A stretch of DNA of 64,000 bases from Paenibacillus xylanexedens (GCF_007676705.1 NZ_VEBF01000007.1:124001-188000); one strand, 5' to 3'. Counted from the stretch's first letter, positions 42,302 through 52,013 are shown. The notes: generated by a model from the letters alone, not told the origin. Numbers and translations are program-made.

Positions 42302-43423
42302 CTATGTAATAATTCTATTTATGTAATATGATTTGAATTCAGCAACAGAGTCGAACTGGTTTAAAGATACACCTTCTGTTTTAAGGTGATTCTCTACCTT
42401 ATCAATTAATAGCAGTATAGCTAATCGCAACGGTTCAAGATCTGTGGGATTTAACAACGCGACAAGATCTGGATATCCATAACGATCATAAAACTCCCGA
42501 TACTCACCTAAGTCAGCAATACTAGGCCAGCGTCCTTTCTCTGCCGCATACAAAATTCGAGATAAACCATCCTGTAAACCTGTGGCCACAAAAAATGCCG
42601 TTTCGTAATGGCCTTTTTCGCACGCGGTTAGCAGCTTATTCATCATCCCCCTCTCCTCTTCGTAGTATCCCATCATGTGTTCTTTATAGGAACGCACCAC
42701 TTCTTGGCTATTTTGTCGCTTCGAGATCAGGCGAAGCATGTCTGCAGTTAATTTTTCACACGCTAACATTATGTCTGCTGGAATAAGACTAAACATCATG
42801 GTATCCAAATACTTGTCCAGTTGCTCCGGTTTATGGGTAAGATTTCGGACTTGCTCACGGTAGTACCCCCACGAACGTGTGTAGTAGGTTTGATTCAAGA
42901 ATCCAAGAGACTTAAAGATATTTGCCGCAATCTCTTGAGATTGGGTTCGAAAATAACTCAGATCTTTGGAGTTCTCAGCAATCCGCATTTTAGCTATGGA
43001 AATAAGACAATCTTTCAATGCCGATTCAGCTTTGTTTATCATTTCAGCTGTTTTGGATTCACTGCCCATACTGGATATGGTCTCACGAAGTCCCATAAAT
43101 TTTGCTAGATCATCATCTGATCGCACATATAACAGCTCACAGTCTGCTATAATAGTCGTGCTCCACTCTTCAGAAGTTGCCATTCTCTCAGCACGTTCCC
43201 ATCCAATTGGCCAGAAATCAAAACTTATGCCATTAACAATGAACTGACATTCTACTTGTCTCCCTCTGGTCGTGGCTGGGATGAAAAAGAAATCCAAATC
43301 TGATCGTTCAGTCGCTCGACCCTGCAAATATGATCCATAATACCCTACAATCGCAACATCTTGAGAGTAATGTTCCTTGATATGATTTACAATAATGTCA
43401 GCTACAGCAAAAACATCAATCAT
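42302..43423 (-). CDS. Nucleotidyltransferase-domain protein
   Basis: A 373-residue protein from ATG 43423 (AAGGGGG eight bases upstream). The N-terminal minimal nucleotidyltransferase has GSYLQGRATERSDLDFFF with metal-binding D42 and D44, and a third acidic strand near VNGISFDFW. The rest is a large helical domain. This is the layout of kanamycin-type or streptothricin-type nucleotidyltransferases and of several stand-alone enzymes; the substrate cannot be told. The 43424-43624 stretch upstream holds no other feature I can support. Confidence 0.8.
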   Translation of the reverse strand: MIDVFAVADIIVNHIKEHYSQDVAIVGYYGSYLQGRATERSDLDFFFIPATTRGRQVECQFIVNGISFDFWPIGWERAERMATSEEWSTTIIADCELLYVRSDDDLAKFMGLRETISSMGSESKTAEMINKAESALKDCLISIAKMRIAENSKDLSYFRTQSQEIAANIFKSLGFLNQTYYTRSWGYYREQVRNLTHKPEQLDKYLDTMMFSLIPADIMLACEKLTADMLRLISKRQNSQEVVRSYKEHMMGYYEEERGMMNKLLTACEKGHYETAFFVATGLQDGLSRILYAAEKGRWPSIADLGEYREFYDRYGYPDLVALLNPTDLEPLRLAILLLIDKVENHLKTEGVSLNQFDSVAEFKSYYINRIIT

Positions 43424-43624
43424 TAGATAACCCCCTTGTACTCTGAATGCTTTCACATAAACTAAAGTGGCAGTTAGCTTTAGAATGGTCCAAGCATTCT
43501 TTAGAATATATATCCATATTCGCGGTATGGTACCAACTTCCTTTTTGGGGGCATATTTCTCCTTCAAGAGGTATGTACGTAATTTAATTTATTGTTTTTC
43601 ACTAACCTTCCCCATAGATGCAGC

Positions 43625-43668
43625 ACAAAATAGCCCCAAGGACGCATTCATCGCTCCCCAGGGCTATT
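43625..43668 (-). terminator. Terminator after the SnoaL-like gene
   Basis: AATAGCCC (43629-43636) and GGGCTATT (43661-43668) form the stem; on the minus strand ATTTTGTGC follows, 42 bases past the stop. Confidence 0.65.
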
Positions 43669-43710
43669 ATTCTATTGATGCTCACTTCTATATTCTTCTA
43701 AACATTTTTA

Positions 43711-44160
43711 CTATTCAAACAAGTCCAGACGAAGACGCTTCAGGCTCGTATGTTTGATATACCATTGGCCGTCGATTTTGACAAAAGTCTCGTGGTAGTG
43801 CCCAAATCCGTGGAAGGATTTGTTCTCATTGCCCTCCGGGAACGTTACCCAATCTTCCATTGGGGAGATGACCTTCGCTTCGTTCTCGGATACAAATTCA
43901 ACCTCAGCGCTATGTACATGATGCACGGTTACGGCAACATCCACCAGATCACGGAATACTTGTACGATCGTATCACGGCCTGTTAATACCGGAATCGGAT
44001 TGCCTTCTGTGCTGAAATCGGCGACTGCATCCGGAGCGAACACTTCACCCAAGGTATCCCACTGTTTCGTATCAATATAGCGGCAATAGCGCGCCTTGGT
44101 GTTCCGAATGTTTTCCAGCGCGAGCAATTGTTCCAGTCCTGTAATCGTTGATTGGCTCAT
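43711..44160 (-). CDS. SnoaL-like (NTF2-fold) protein
   Basis: A 149-residue cone-shaped NTF2-like protein of the SnoaL_4 type: ALENIRNTKARYCRYIDTKQWDTLGEVFAPDAVADF at the start, a His pair VTVHHVHSAEVEF in the cavity strand, and GFGHYHETFVKIDGQWYIKHTSLKRLR at the end. Family members act as hydroxylases, isomerases or small-ligand binders. GGAGGG lies seven bases before the ATG. An Rrf2-type repressor gene lies upstream on the same strand behind its own terminator, so coregulation is possible but not shown. Confidence 0.85.
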   Translation of the reverse strand: MSQSTITGLEQLLALENIRNTKARYCRYIDTKQWDTLGEVFAPDAVADFSTEGNPIPVLTGRDTIVQVFRDLVDVAVTVHHVHSAEVEFVSENEAKVISPMEDWVTFPEGNENKSFHGFGHYHETFVKIDGQWYIKHTSLKRLRLDLFE

Positions 44161-44338
44161 GTGTTGTCCCTCCAGAGATGTAAAATGTGATGTAAGATTT
44201 GGATCATGTATGTACGCATACTATACCTTCCTTATTGTACCATTCGACTTCTATTAGGTACAACGACATATTATACGCTTGAATATTAACCACTCCACTG
44301 ACTCTTGAAATGTCCCCTTGCAACGAAATACCTACAAT

Positions 44339-44383
44339 ACAAAAAAATCTTTCCTTACCTCGCACGAGGATGGGGAAAGATCT
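44339..44383 (-). terminator. Terminator after the Rrf2-family gene
   Basis: ATCTTTCC and GGAAAGAT (44374-44381 with 44347-44354) with an inner CCTCG/CGAGG pair, followed by TTTTTTT on the minus strand. The remaining 44161-44338 stretch is AT-rich, without a clear dyad. Confidence 0.85.
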
Positions 44384-44441
44384 AGACAAAATCGATATTT
44401 CAGACGAATACACCGTTCATTGATACTTCATTAGCCGCAAG

Positions 44442-44849
44442 TTACAGGGTATGTGCACCCTTCATCTGAGAAGCCAGTTCTGACATCTTTTTATTGTTCA
44501 AAAAACTCTCCATCTCTTCTTCCGCCTGCACCATCACCTGCTGGATCAAGCAGCCTGCGTTATGATTCTGGGAACATTCGAACAGGGACGCCTGACCTTC
44601 AATCGCATGAATGATTTCCAGGAAGGAAGGATCGGGATTTTTACGACTAAGCCGGTAGCCACCATTGGCTCCAGAAGTAGATTCAATCATGCCCGCCTTA
44701 ACCAATTTGGTCAAGATTTTGGACAGATAGGTTGGGGATACCTTTTGCAGTTCTGCAAGTTGGTGTACACTAACCAGCTGCTCAGGAGCAGTACTTACAA
44801 GATGAAGCATGGTATGCAAAGCATAATTTGTTGCTTTTGAATATTTCAT
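44442..44849 (-). CDS. Rrf2-family regulator with two cysteines
   Basis: A 135-residue Rrf2 winged-helix protein (MKYSKATNYALHTMLHL, then VSPTYLSKILTKLVKAGMI and GANGGYRLSR). The cluster-binding loop has FECSQNHNAGC, with Cys at positions one and two of the usual three; the third Cys of IscR/NsrR is not there. It may hold a two-Cys site, use another ligand, or act without a cluster. The target genes are unknown; the SnoaL-like gene is the nearest candidate. Confidence 0.88.
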   Translation of the reverse strand: MKYSKATNYALHTMLHLVSTAPEQLVSVHQLAELQKVSPTYLSKILTKLVKAGMIESTSGANGGYRLSRKNPDPSFLEIIHAIEGQASLFECSQNHNAGCLIQQVMVQAEEEMESFLNNKKMSELASQMKGAHTL

Positions 44850-44955
44850 GAGGGCACCTCATTATACACGGATTTAATTTATCCATAATAGACTTGATTA
44901 AGCTCTCTGTCAAACTACTGTGCTTCAAGCGCTGGAAACATCGCAAGGATCTGGG

Positions 44956-45795
44956 TTAATTGTGATACAATCCACGATAATCTGTAGGTGTCATCCCCTC
45001 GTGAGCCATGAATTGACGGTTAAAATAACTGGCATTGGGATACCCTGCGTCCTCCGCAATCTGTCCAATATTGGCCGTAGGCCGTTCCAGCAGCCATTGT
45101 TTCGCCATCTGTAACCGTGAACGAGTGATAAACTCCATGGGCGTCATCTCCACAGCATTCTTGAACATTTTGCAAAAGTAATACGAACTCACACCTGCGA
45201 GATCTGCCCAGTCTTGTAATAGGAAAGGCTGGCAGGCCTCCTGCTGCATCTGTGGAAGCAGCGCAAGAACCCGACTTTCCGCCTTGCTGGTAGTGCGTGT
45301 GCTCTTTAAAGGTACCGCATGCTGCACGAACTCAGCGAGTACAGCATAGGTCAGTGTGGATAGCTGAGCTGGCCGCAGCATGGTGTTCTGTTCAGCTTCG
45401 GTTAGCAGGGCCAGATGAGCCTCTTCCCATGAACTACGCTGCCGCAGCGTCCACAGCAGATTGCGATGCAGCCCCCGCTCAATCATATAATCATGCAGAC
45501 GTTCACCATAGAAGTGCACCCATCTCACATCCCACGGATCATCTACGCTGCTGTAATAATGCTGTTGTTGCTGCGGGAAATAAAGCACGGCCTGACCTGC
45601 ACGAAGCTCATGCACCACCCCGTCCACTTCCACGTATCCTTTGCCCGCAGCGACATAGTGAATATTAAAATTGTTCAGTACGCCAGCCTCCCGTAATACG
45701 GAATGCTGGGGATGATCCATATAGTGCCCGACCGATTCCGGGTAACAAAAATATGGAATATCCTGCAAGGTTAGCAATACGGTTTGCCTCATCAT
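44956..45795 (-). CDS. AraC-family regulator with cupin domain
   Basis: A 279-residue regulator. The N-terminal cupin-like sensor (VAAGKGYVEVDGVVHELRAGQAVLYFPQQQQHYY) precedes the double helix-turn-helix with LLQDWADLAGVSSYYFCKMFKNAVEMTPMEFI and IGQIAEDAGYPNASYFNRQFMAHEGMTPTDYR. AAGGAG precedes two adjacent ATGs. It is divergent from a sugar-type oxidoreductase pair (45914-47886), which it most likely activates in response to a carbohydrate. Confidence 0.92.
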   Translation of the reverse strand: MMRQTVLLTLQDIPYFCYPESVGHYMDHPQHSVLREAGVLNNFNIHYVAAGKGYVEVDGVVHELRAGQAVLYFPQQQQHYYSSVDDPWDVRWVHFYGERLHDYMIERGLHRNLLWTLRQRSSWEEAHLALLTEAEQNTMLRPAQLSTLTYAVLAEFVQHAVPLKSTRTTSKAESRVLALLPQMQQEACQPFLLQDWADLAGVSSYYFCKMFKNAVEMTPMEFITRSRLQMAKQWLLERPTANIGQIAEDAGYPNASYFNRQFMAHEGMTPTDYRGLYHN

Positions 45796-45913
45796 AGCGA
45801 CTTCTCCTTACTCAACAATATTGTGTTAACTAACTTCAATATATTATCATTTTAATTCGATCATCTATTCCTTATAATCACAATATACATTTATACACAG
45901 GAGGATACAACAC

Positions 45914-46918
45914 ATGAATCCAGTTCAAAAATTGCGTTGGGGCATTCTTGGTAGCGCTAGCATTGCTGTGGAATCCGTCATTCCAGGCCTGCAGCAATCC
46001 GAGTTGAATGAAGTAACCGCGATTGCCAGTCGAGACGAAGATAAAGCCAAACAGACGGCCGAGCAACTTGGGATCGAGAAGGCTTATGGCAGTTATGAAG
46101 CTTTGCTCGCTGATGATTCCATTGATGCCGTATATATCCCACTGCCGAATCATCTGCATCGGGAATGGACGATCCGGGCTGCTGAAGCAGGCAAACATAT
46201 TTTGTGCGAAAAACCACTGGCTCTGACAGAGCAGGAAGCTCAGGAGATGGTTCAAGCTTGTGCAGATGCAGGTGTGCATCTGGCTGAAGCATTCATGTAC
46301 CGCCATCATCCACGTTACGATCAGATCAGAGACATCATTGCCAGCGGTGAGATTGGTGAGATCCGCGGCATTCACAGTACATTTTCGTTCAATAATTCCA
46401 ATGCATCAGGCAATGTCCGCTTTCGGCGGGATTGGGGCGGAGGTGCACTGTATGATATCGGATGTTATTCCATCAGCGTAGCACGTCTGCTGCTTGGTCA
46501 AGAACCAAGTGCAGTTACCGTTATTGGCATGTTCTCTCCACAGCATGATCAAGTCGATATGATGGCTTCCGGACTGCTGGAATTCGATAATCACGTTGGC
46601 GTGACGTTTGACAGCAGCATGTGGGCAGCCTTCCGCAACACGCTGGAGGTATTGGGATCCGACGGTATTATTGAAGTCCCTTCGGCATTTATCAGCGGAC
46701 AGGACCGCAGTTCCAACTTCTATGTAACGACTGGTGGTGAACGCAGAGAGATTGAAGTCCCGCAAGTAAACCACTACTCTCTACAGGGAGATGATATGGC
46801 ACGTGCTGTACTTCAGGGCAAGGATCTGCGCTTCGCCCCTTCTGATGCAGTAGCTAATATGAAAGTACTGGAAGCTTGCCTTCGTTCAGCGGAAGAACGT
46901 ACACGAATTACACTATAA
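45914..46918 (+). CDS. Gfo/Idh/MocA-family oxidoreductase
   Basis: A 334-residue NAD(P)-dependent dehydrogenase. The Rossmann N-terminus is WGILGSASIA, the EKP motif is in CEKPLAL, and the C-terminal domain has RRDWGGGALYDIGCYSI with the catalytic-site Asp/Gly region. The closest well-known relatives are dimeric dihydrodiol/xylose dehydrogenases. Spacing to the aldo/keto reductase gene is 20 bases, so the two form an operon for sugar or polyol oxidation-reduction under the divergent AraC regulator. Confidence 0.92.
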   Translation: MNPVQKLRWGILGSASIAVESVIPGLQQSELNEVTAIASRDEDKAKQTAEQLGIEKAYGSYEALLADDSIDAVYIPLPNHLHREWTIRAAEAGKHILCEKPLALTEQEAQEMVQACADAGVHLAEAFMYRHHPRYDQIRDIIASGEIGEIRGIHSTFSFNNSNASGNVRFRRDWGGGALYDIGCYSISVARLLLGQEPSAVTVIGMFSPQHDQVDMMASGLLEFDNHVGVTFDSSMWAAFRNTLEVLGSDGIIEVPSAFISGQDRSSNFYVTTGGERREIEVPQVNHYSLQGDDMARAVLQGKDLRFAPSDAVANMKVLEACLRSAEERTRITL

Positions 46919-46938
46919 TTGAGAGGATGAACTGACTT

Positions 46939-47886
46939 ATGGAATATATCGAAATTGCTGGTGCAGGTAAACGTGTCTCCAGATTGATTAAAGGAACCGA
47001 TTATTTCGTGCATAATGCCTACGATAAAGCAGCTACGAACATGGATGCTTTTCTGTCGATTGGCGGTAACACTGTAGATACAGCACATATCTATTGTGGT
47101 GGACAGAGTGAAGAAGTCCTTGGTCGTTACATGAAAGAACGTGGTAACCGCGACCAGATCGTCATTCTCACCAAAGGCGCGCATCATGACCAGAACGGAC
47201 CACGCGTTAACGCTGAGGCGATCCGTAGTGACTTGCTGGAAAGTCTGGAGCGTCTGCAGACGGATCATGTAGAGATGTATGCCTTGCACCGGGATGATCC
47301 CAATACCCCCGTGAGTGTTATTCTTGAAGCACTGAACGAACATATTGAATCTGGCAAAATCGGAGCCATCGGTGCCTCCAACTGGACTTGGCAACGTTTA
47401 GAGGAAGCCAATGCGTACGCTGCGGCGAATGGCCTGAAGGGCTTCACCTTCAGCAGTCCGAATCTCAGTCTCGCCAAAGCCAACGAGCCTTTCTGGGAAG
47501 GCTGTGTGTCGGCAGATGCAGAGACGCTCGCATGGCATGAGCAAACCAAGCTGCCATTGCTGTCCTGGTCTTCCCAGGCACGCGGTTTCTTCACTGGACG
47601 ATTCACACCTGAAGTTCGGGATAACGAAGATCTGGTTCGTGTATTCTATAGTGACGGCAACTGGGAACGATTGCGTCGCGCTGAGCAATTGGCCAATTCG
47701 AAGAAAACAACACCTATCCAGATTGCACTCGCTTATGTATTGAATCAGACATTCCCAACCTGTGCGCTGATCGGAGCCCAGAATCAGGCGGAACTGCTCT
47801 CCTGTGACGAAGGGTCTCGAATCACGCTGACTCCTGCTGAAATAGCATGGCTGGATCTGGGCAGTGAAGTGCCGGCTGGCATCTAA
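46939..47886 (+). CDS. Aldo/keto reductase
   Basis: A 315-residue TIM-barrel oxidoreductase with the AKR catalytic tetrad visible as D and Y in NTVDTAHIY, K in ILTKGAH and H in MYALHRDD, plus the cofactor segment GAIGASNWTWQRLEEA and IQIALAYVLNQ near the end. It uses NAD(P)H on aldehyde or keto sugars. It is the second gene of the unit with the Gfo/Idh/MocA enzyme; the paired activities suggest epimerisation or redox conversion of one sugar. Confidence 0.92.
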   Translation: MEYIEIAGAGKRVSRLIKGTDYFVHNAYDKAATNMDAFLSIGGNTVDTAHIYCGGQSEEVLGRYMKERGNRDQIVILTKGAHHDQNGPRVNAEAIRSDLLESLERLQTDHVEMYALHRDDPNTPVSVILEALNEHIESGKIGAIGASNWTWQRLEEANAYAAANGLKGFTFSSPNLSLAKANEPFWEGCVSADAETLAWHEQTKLPLLSWSSQARGFFTGRFTPEVRDNEDLVRVFYSDGNWERLRRAEQLANSKKTTPIQIALAYVLNQTFPTCALIGAQNQAELLSCDEGSRITLTPAEIAWLDLGSEVPAGI

Positions 47887-47916
47887 AGAAAGTTAATTAT
47901 TCATCAACAAATACAG

Positions 47917-47960
47917 AAGGACTTACCCCAGAGTACATCTCTGAAGGTAAGTCCTTTATA
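47917..47960. terminator. Bidirectional terminator between converging operons
   Basis: Eleven-base arms AAGGACTTACC (47917-47927) and GGTAAGTCCTT (47946-47956) with an inner AGAG/CTCT pair; it separates the aldo/keto reductase gene from the minus-strand oxidoreductase ending at 48013. Confidence 0.75.
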
Positions 47961-48012
47961 TCATAGATTAAGACATATAAAATGTTAGAAATTGCACTGT
48001 TATTCAGTTGAA

Positions 48013-49032
48013 TTACAGCTTAATGATCTGACCTGTCTTCTCGGATTCGAATGCTGCCAGGATGACTTGCAGGGAACGCAAGCCTTCTTCCCCAGAAATC
48101 GCTGGAGGTGTTTGGGTCACAATCGACTCTACAAAGGCGTCAATCACACCACTCGGCACTTGTTTCTCGTTGGTAGCCATGGCACCGACTTTGTACGTCT
48201 CAACCGTACCATTGGTCAACTCAACGATAACTTCATCGCCTTCCACTGTTCCAATCTTCATAACACCATTCTCACACCACAGAACTGTACTGTTGTCTCC
48301 GGCTCTGTATTGCGTCCAGCTCGCTACCAGCGTTCCGATTGCTCCACTCTTCATACGAAGCAGGCAAGTTGCGTTATCGTCAACCTGAGTGCCTTCCTTG
48401 TGCAGTGTGCTGATGAAACCAGCCACTTCAGATACTTCATCATTCAGCAAGTAACGGATGAAGTCTGATTTGTGCACGCCGAGGTCGCCCATAGCGCCCA
48501 TAATCGCTTCTTCTTTACGGAAGAACCAGCTTTCTGCTCCGTCCACACTCCATGCTTCCGGACCCGGGTGACCGAAGGAAGTACGGAAATTCAGGACTTT
48601 ACCGAGTTTGCCGGAGTCGAGAATTTCTTTTGCTTTGACATGAGGAGGCATCAGACGCTGGTTGTGTCCAACCATCAGATACACACCATTTTTCTTGGCA
48701 GCTTCGATCATTTGTTCGCCTTCTTCAGTGGATACTGCCATTGGTTTCTCAACCAAAACATGCTTACCTGCATTTGCAGCAGCAATCGCCATTGGCGCAT
48801 GCAGATAGTTCGGTGTACACACACTAACGGCATCAACTGTTTCGTTTGCAAGCAATTCTTCGTAACTGGAATAAGCTTTACCGCCGTAAGTCTCGGCCAT
48901 CTTCTCCGCACGCTCCACAATCGGATCGGCAAAAGCGACAAGTTCTACGTTCTCATTGGCAGCGTACTCTGGAATATGTCTGCGCTCGGCAATGGCTCCA
49001 CAGCCGAATACAGCAACTTTAATTTTACTCAT
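48013..49032 (-). CDS. Gfo/Idh/MocA-family oxidoreductase
   Basis: A 339-residue dehydrogenase. ATG 49032 (MSKIKVAVFGCG) is ten bases from AAAGGAG; ATG 49038 is four bases away and also possible. Rossmann motif VFGCGAIAERRH, motif VEKPMAVS and the C-terminal GAMGDLGVHKSDFIRYLL (catalytic region) are visible. It is encoded 55 bases behind a sugar-phosphate-isomerase-like gene, the common pair for inositol-like or keto-sugar metabolism. Confidence 0.92.
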   Translation of the reverse strand: MSKIKVAVFGCGAIAERRHIPEYAANENVELVAFADPIVERAEKMAETYGGKAYSSYEELLANETVDAVSVCTPNYLHAPMAIAAANAGKHVLVEKPMAVSTEEGEQMIEAAKKNGVYLMVGHNQRLMPPHVKAKEILDSGKLGKVLNFRTSFGHPGPEAWSVDGAESWFFRKEEAIMGAMGDLGVHKSDFIRYLLNDEVSEVAGFISTLHKEGTQVDDNATCLLRMKSGAIGTLVASWTQYRAGDNSTVLWCENGVMKIGTVEGDEVIVELTNGTVETYKVGAMATNEKQVPSGVIDAFVESIVTQTPPAISGEEGLRSLQVILAAFESEKTGQIIKL

Positions 49033-49087
49033 GTACATAAGTCTCCTTTGACAATTAGATTAGCATTTTTCATGGTTCGATGGTCCA

Positions 49088-49864
49088 TTAGAATTGGTTC
49101 AGGTAGTTTTCTTTCAGCCAGTTGTAGCTATTGGATACGCTCTCAAGCGGAGGGTTCTGACATACGTCTTGTTCCACGATCAACCATTCCACGCCTGCAT
49201 TCGTAGCGCCTTCAATAACAGCCGGCAGATCAACCGAACCTTGTCCCAGTTCCAGCGTTTTCATCTGACCCTGTTCGTCTTTGCTGAAATCTTTCAGGTG
49301 AAGCAGCGGTAAGCGACCCGCATATTTATTAATATACTCGATCGGATTTTGCCCCGCAAATTGTACCCAACATACGTCCATTTCCACTTTTACCGCTTCC
49401 GGTGATGTTTGAGCGAACATGGCATCAAAGGCATTGGCATCGCCAACCTGGCCATGGAATTCAAAGTCATGGTTATGGTAACCGAAGATCAAACCTTGCT
49501 TCGCCGCTTCAGCTCCATATTGTTGTAACTCAGCGAACAGCTTGGTCCAACCTTCTGCATTCTCAGGACGATCTTCTGGCATCAGGTAAGGACAAATGAT
49601 ATATTGTGCACCAATTGTTTTCAGGTAATCGAGTTGTTTTTGCAAGTCTTCGCGCATCGCATGTAGTGAAACATGGCTGCTGAATCCTTTCAATCCAAGT
49701 TCATCTAGTAGCGCTTTCATTTCTTCGGCTGGAATGTCACCATATCCGGCAAACTCCACGCCTTCATATCCAAGGGCCGCTACCTTACGCAACGTACCAC
49801 GAAAATCTGCTGCAGTTTCATCACGGAGTGTAAACAATTGCAAACCAATATTAAGTTTTTTCAT
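49088..49864 (-). CDS. Sugar phosphate isomerase/epimerase-like TIM barrel
   Basis: A 258-residue AP-endonuclease-2-type TIM barrel. Metal-site strands are seen in GYHNHDFEF, EMDVCWVQFAG, LLHLKDF and WLIVEQDVC. The family (IolE/IolI, xylose-isomerase-like) converts cyclitols or keto sugars. GAGGTG precedes the ATG. First gene of the minus-strand pair with the 48013-49032 oxidoreductase; divergent from an AraC regulator that is the likely activator. Confidence 0.9.
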   Translation of the reverse strand: MKKLNIGLQLFTLRDETAADFRGTLRKVAALGYEGVEFAGYGDIPAEEMKALLDELGLKGFSSHVSLHAMREDLQKQLDYLKTIGAQYIICPYLMPEDRPENAEGWTKLFAELQQYGAEAAKQGLIFGYHNHDFEFHGQVGDANAFDAMFAQTSPEAVKVEMDVCWVQFAGQNPIEYINKYAGRLPLLHLKDFSKDEQGQMKTLELGQGSVDLPAVIEGATNAGVEWLIVEQDVCQNPPLESVSNSYNWLKENYLNQF

Positions 49865-50239
49865 GTAGGATACACCTCTGTTCTCAAATTTGCTTTCATT
49901 GCTCTATCTGGTATCATCCTACCGCAAAACAGGCTAGAATGAACATATACAATATAGTCAGAACATGAACTATCTGATCAAATTTTATTTCCATCATTTT
50001 GCATCTATTAAATGTACCTAATTTCAACTGAAGATATTTACACTGGCACTCCGATGACAGAACAACCTTCCGATCGCTGTTATCCCCAGATTTTCTTGAT
50101 TTCCTTTTCAAAAGGATAAAATCTGGAGCTAAAGGCGAACACTTTGTTTCTTCAGGTTTTTTCTGTCCTCTCCGTTATCGTGTAAATGTTAAGTTAAACT
50201 TATGATGTAAAAGCATCGATATACTGGGGGATTTCATCT
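49865..50239. other. Divergent intergenic region before the AraC regulator gene
   Basis: About 375 bases with no supported gene. It carries the ribosome sites of both flanking genes (GAGGTG on minus, TGGGGG on plus) and a small dyad GATG/CATC near 50205-50216. No strong promoter or cre site is convincing. Confidence 0.4.
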
Positions 50240-51067
50240 TTGGATACGTTAGAAACATCTGTACTGATCTGTGACTACTCATATCACTATAAGGCGTTCA
50301 CTCATAATATGAAGGGCGAGCTGCAAACCTATCTGTTCCGCCTGCAGACCGAAGGCTCGTGCAAAGTATATGTACAGGATGAAGAATTCAGGATGACGAG
50401 CGGGGACTTGCTGCTGCTCAAGCCTGGTGACGATTATCATCTTGTAGTCGATGAACCACATAAGGAAGGACGCTTGTCTAGCGGAGATTATTATCTGTTC
50501 TGCGAGGGCAGTTGGATCGAGAATTGGTGGAAACGGCAGCAACGATCCACTGTGAGCCGGATTGGACTGGATGATAAGCTGATCAGCCTATGGCGAAATA
50601 TGTTACTGGAGAAACGTCGCGGACCTCTTGAGGAGAATGCGGAGCTAAAGGATGCGTTACTGCGCGGATTATGTCTATATATCGACCGGGCAATCACCGA
50701 GAATATCCAGACGGATCGGGCTGTTTCCTCTGCGTTGAAGTTAAAACGTTTTATTGAGGAACATGCCACCGTTACCTTTAAACTTGAAGAAGCCGCACGT
50801 TATGCCGGACTCAGCCTGTCACGTGCAGTTCGGTTATTTAAGGAGCACTACAATCAGACCATGATTCAATATGCGATTGAGATCCGTCTGAATGCGGCGC
50901 TGGAACGTATGAAATACAGTGAAATGACACTGGAGCATATTGCTGAATCCTGCGGTTTTGCAAGCTACTCCTATTTTCACCGGGTATTCCGGGCGCATTT
51001 TGGTGTATCTCCGGCAGAGTATCTCAAATCCAAGCAGCATGAGCCTATTGATTTAGAACGTGTGTGA
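50240..51067 (+). CDS. AraC-family regulator (TTG start)
   Basis: A 275-residue regulator read from TTG 50240 with a GGGGG site nine bases upstream. The N-terminal cupin-like domain (QTEGSCKVYVQDEEFRMTSGDLLLLKPGDDYHLVV) precedes the AraC DNA-binding domain (TFKLEEAARYAGLSLSRAVRLFKEHYNQT and LEHIAESCGFASYSYFHRVFRAHFGVSPAEYL). It is divergent from the isomerase/dehydrogenase pair (48013-49864), which is its probable target. Confidence 0.92.
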   Translation: MDTLETSVLICDYSYHYKAFTHNMKGELQTYLFRLQTEGSCKVYVQDEEFRMTSGDLLLLKPGDDYHLVVDEPHKEGRLSSGDYYLFCEGSWIENWWKRQQRSTVSRIGLDDKLISLWRNMLLEKRRGPLEENAELKDALLRGLCLYIDRAITENIQTDRAVSSALKLKRFIEEHATVTFKLEEAARYAGLSLSRAVRLFKEHYNQTMIQYAIEIRLNAALERMKYSEMTLEHIAESCGFASYSYFHRVFRAHFGVSPAEYLKSKQHEPIDLERV

Positions 51068-51082
51068 CGTGTTAGTATCAGC

Positions 51083-51117
51083 AACCCATGACCTTCAAGC
51101 AGGTTCATGGGTTATTT
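51083..51117 (+). terminator. Terminator after the AraC gene
   Basis: AACCCATGA (51083-51091) and TCATGGGTT (51105-51113), extended inward by CCT/AGG, then ATTTTG. Confidence 0.7.
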
Positions 51118-51291
51118 TGATACGACGAAACTTGTAGACAGCTACTAGTAAGGCCCCGATTAATAAGAATGATATTCACTTCAATATTTCATGTGACTCC
51201 AACAGAACAAGACTGTACAATTATAAAGACTGTCATCTTACCCATTCATATATCTCATTGAATTCCCATTAAAAATACTGGAGCGATACAT

Positions 51292-51993
51292 ATGCTAACC
51301 CACCAGCGCAAAGTCCTCATCATCGAGGATGAACCGGATATATCGCGTATTCTGCGAGATTATCTGACCAAAAACCAGTATGAAGCTGCCGTTGCAGCCA
51401 CTGGGCAAGATGGGCTTCAGATCATGGAGCTTATTCAACCAGATTACATTATTCTGGACATTATGCTTCCGGACATGGACGGGATTGAGGTGTGCCGAGA
51501 GATTAGACGGCGCAACAATATCCCCATCCTCATTCTGAGTGCCAGAGGCAGTGATACCGATAAAGTGCTTGGTCTTGGCTTTGGAGCAGACGACTATATG
51601 ACGAAACCCTTCTCGCTGAGCGAACTGTTAGCACGGATCAATGCCCACTTTAGGCGTTATGACAGCATGACATCGGATCAGGAGCGAACAGACCTACTAC
51701 GTCTTGGAAACCTGGTGATTGATAAAAAAGCCTATAAGGTCACAGTGAACGACTCCGAAGTTTCTTTGTCTGCAAAGGAATTTGAATTACTTCATTATCT
51801 GGCAAGCCATAAGAATCAGGTTTTCTCCAAATCCCAGTTGCTTGATGCCATCTGGGGATATGCAACATATGGCGATGAAAACACCGTAACCGTATACATT
51901 CGCAGACTACGAGAAAAAATCGAGGCAGATGCCTCCCATCCCACTGTTCTGAAGACGGTATGGGGTGTCGGTTACAAATTCAATTACGAATAA
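51292..51993 (+). CDS. OmpR-family response regulator
   Basis: A 233-residue regulator: receiver with IEDEP (11-15), phospho-acceptor D56 in YIILDIMLP and Lys in YMTKPF, then an OmpR winged helix ending VWGVGYKF. It is followed after 20 bases by the kinase gene. With the FtsX-type ABC exporter genes downstream it forms a probable peptide- or envelope-stress response unit. Confidence 0.94.
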   Translation: MLTHQRKVLIIEDEPDISRILRDYLTKNQYEAAVAATGQDGLQIMELIQPDYIILDIMLPDMDGIEVCREIRRRNNIPILILSARGSDTDKVLGLGFGADDYMTKPFSLSELLARINAHFRRYDSMTSDQERTDLLRLGNLVIDKKAYKVTVNDSEVSLSAKEFELLHYLASHKNQVFSKSQLLDAIWGYATYGDENTVTVYIRRLREKIEADASHPTVLKTVWGVGYKFNYE

Positions 51994-52013
51994 TCCAGAT
52001 TGGAGACATCCAC

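Noticed and set aside
44855..44885. Rrf2 operator upstream of its gene
   Set aside because: Only a four-base GGAT/ATCC dyad with a seven-base spacer could be seen, too weak to call.
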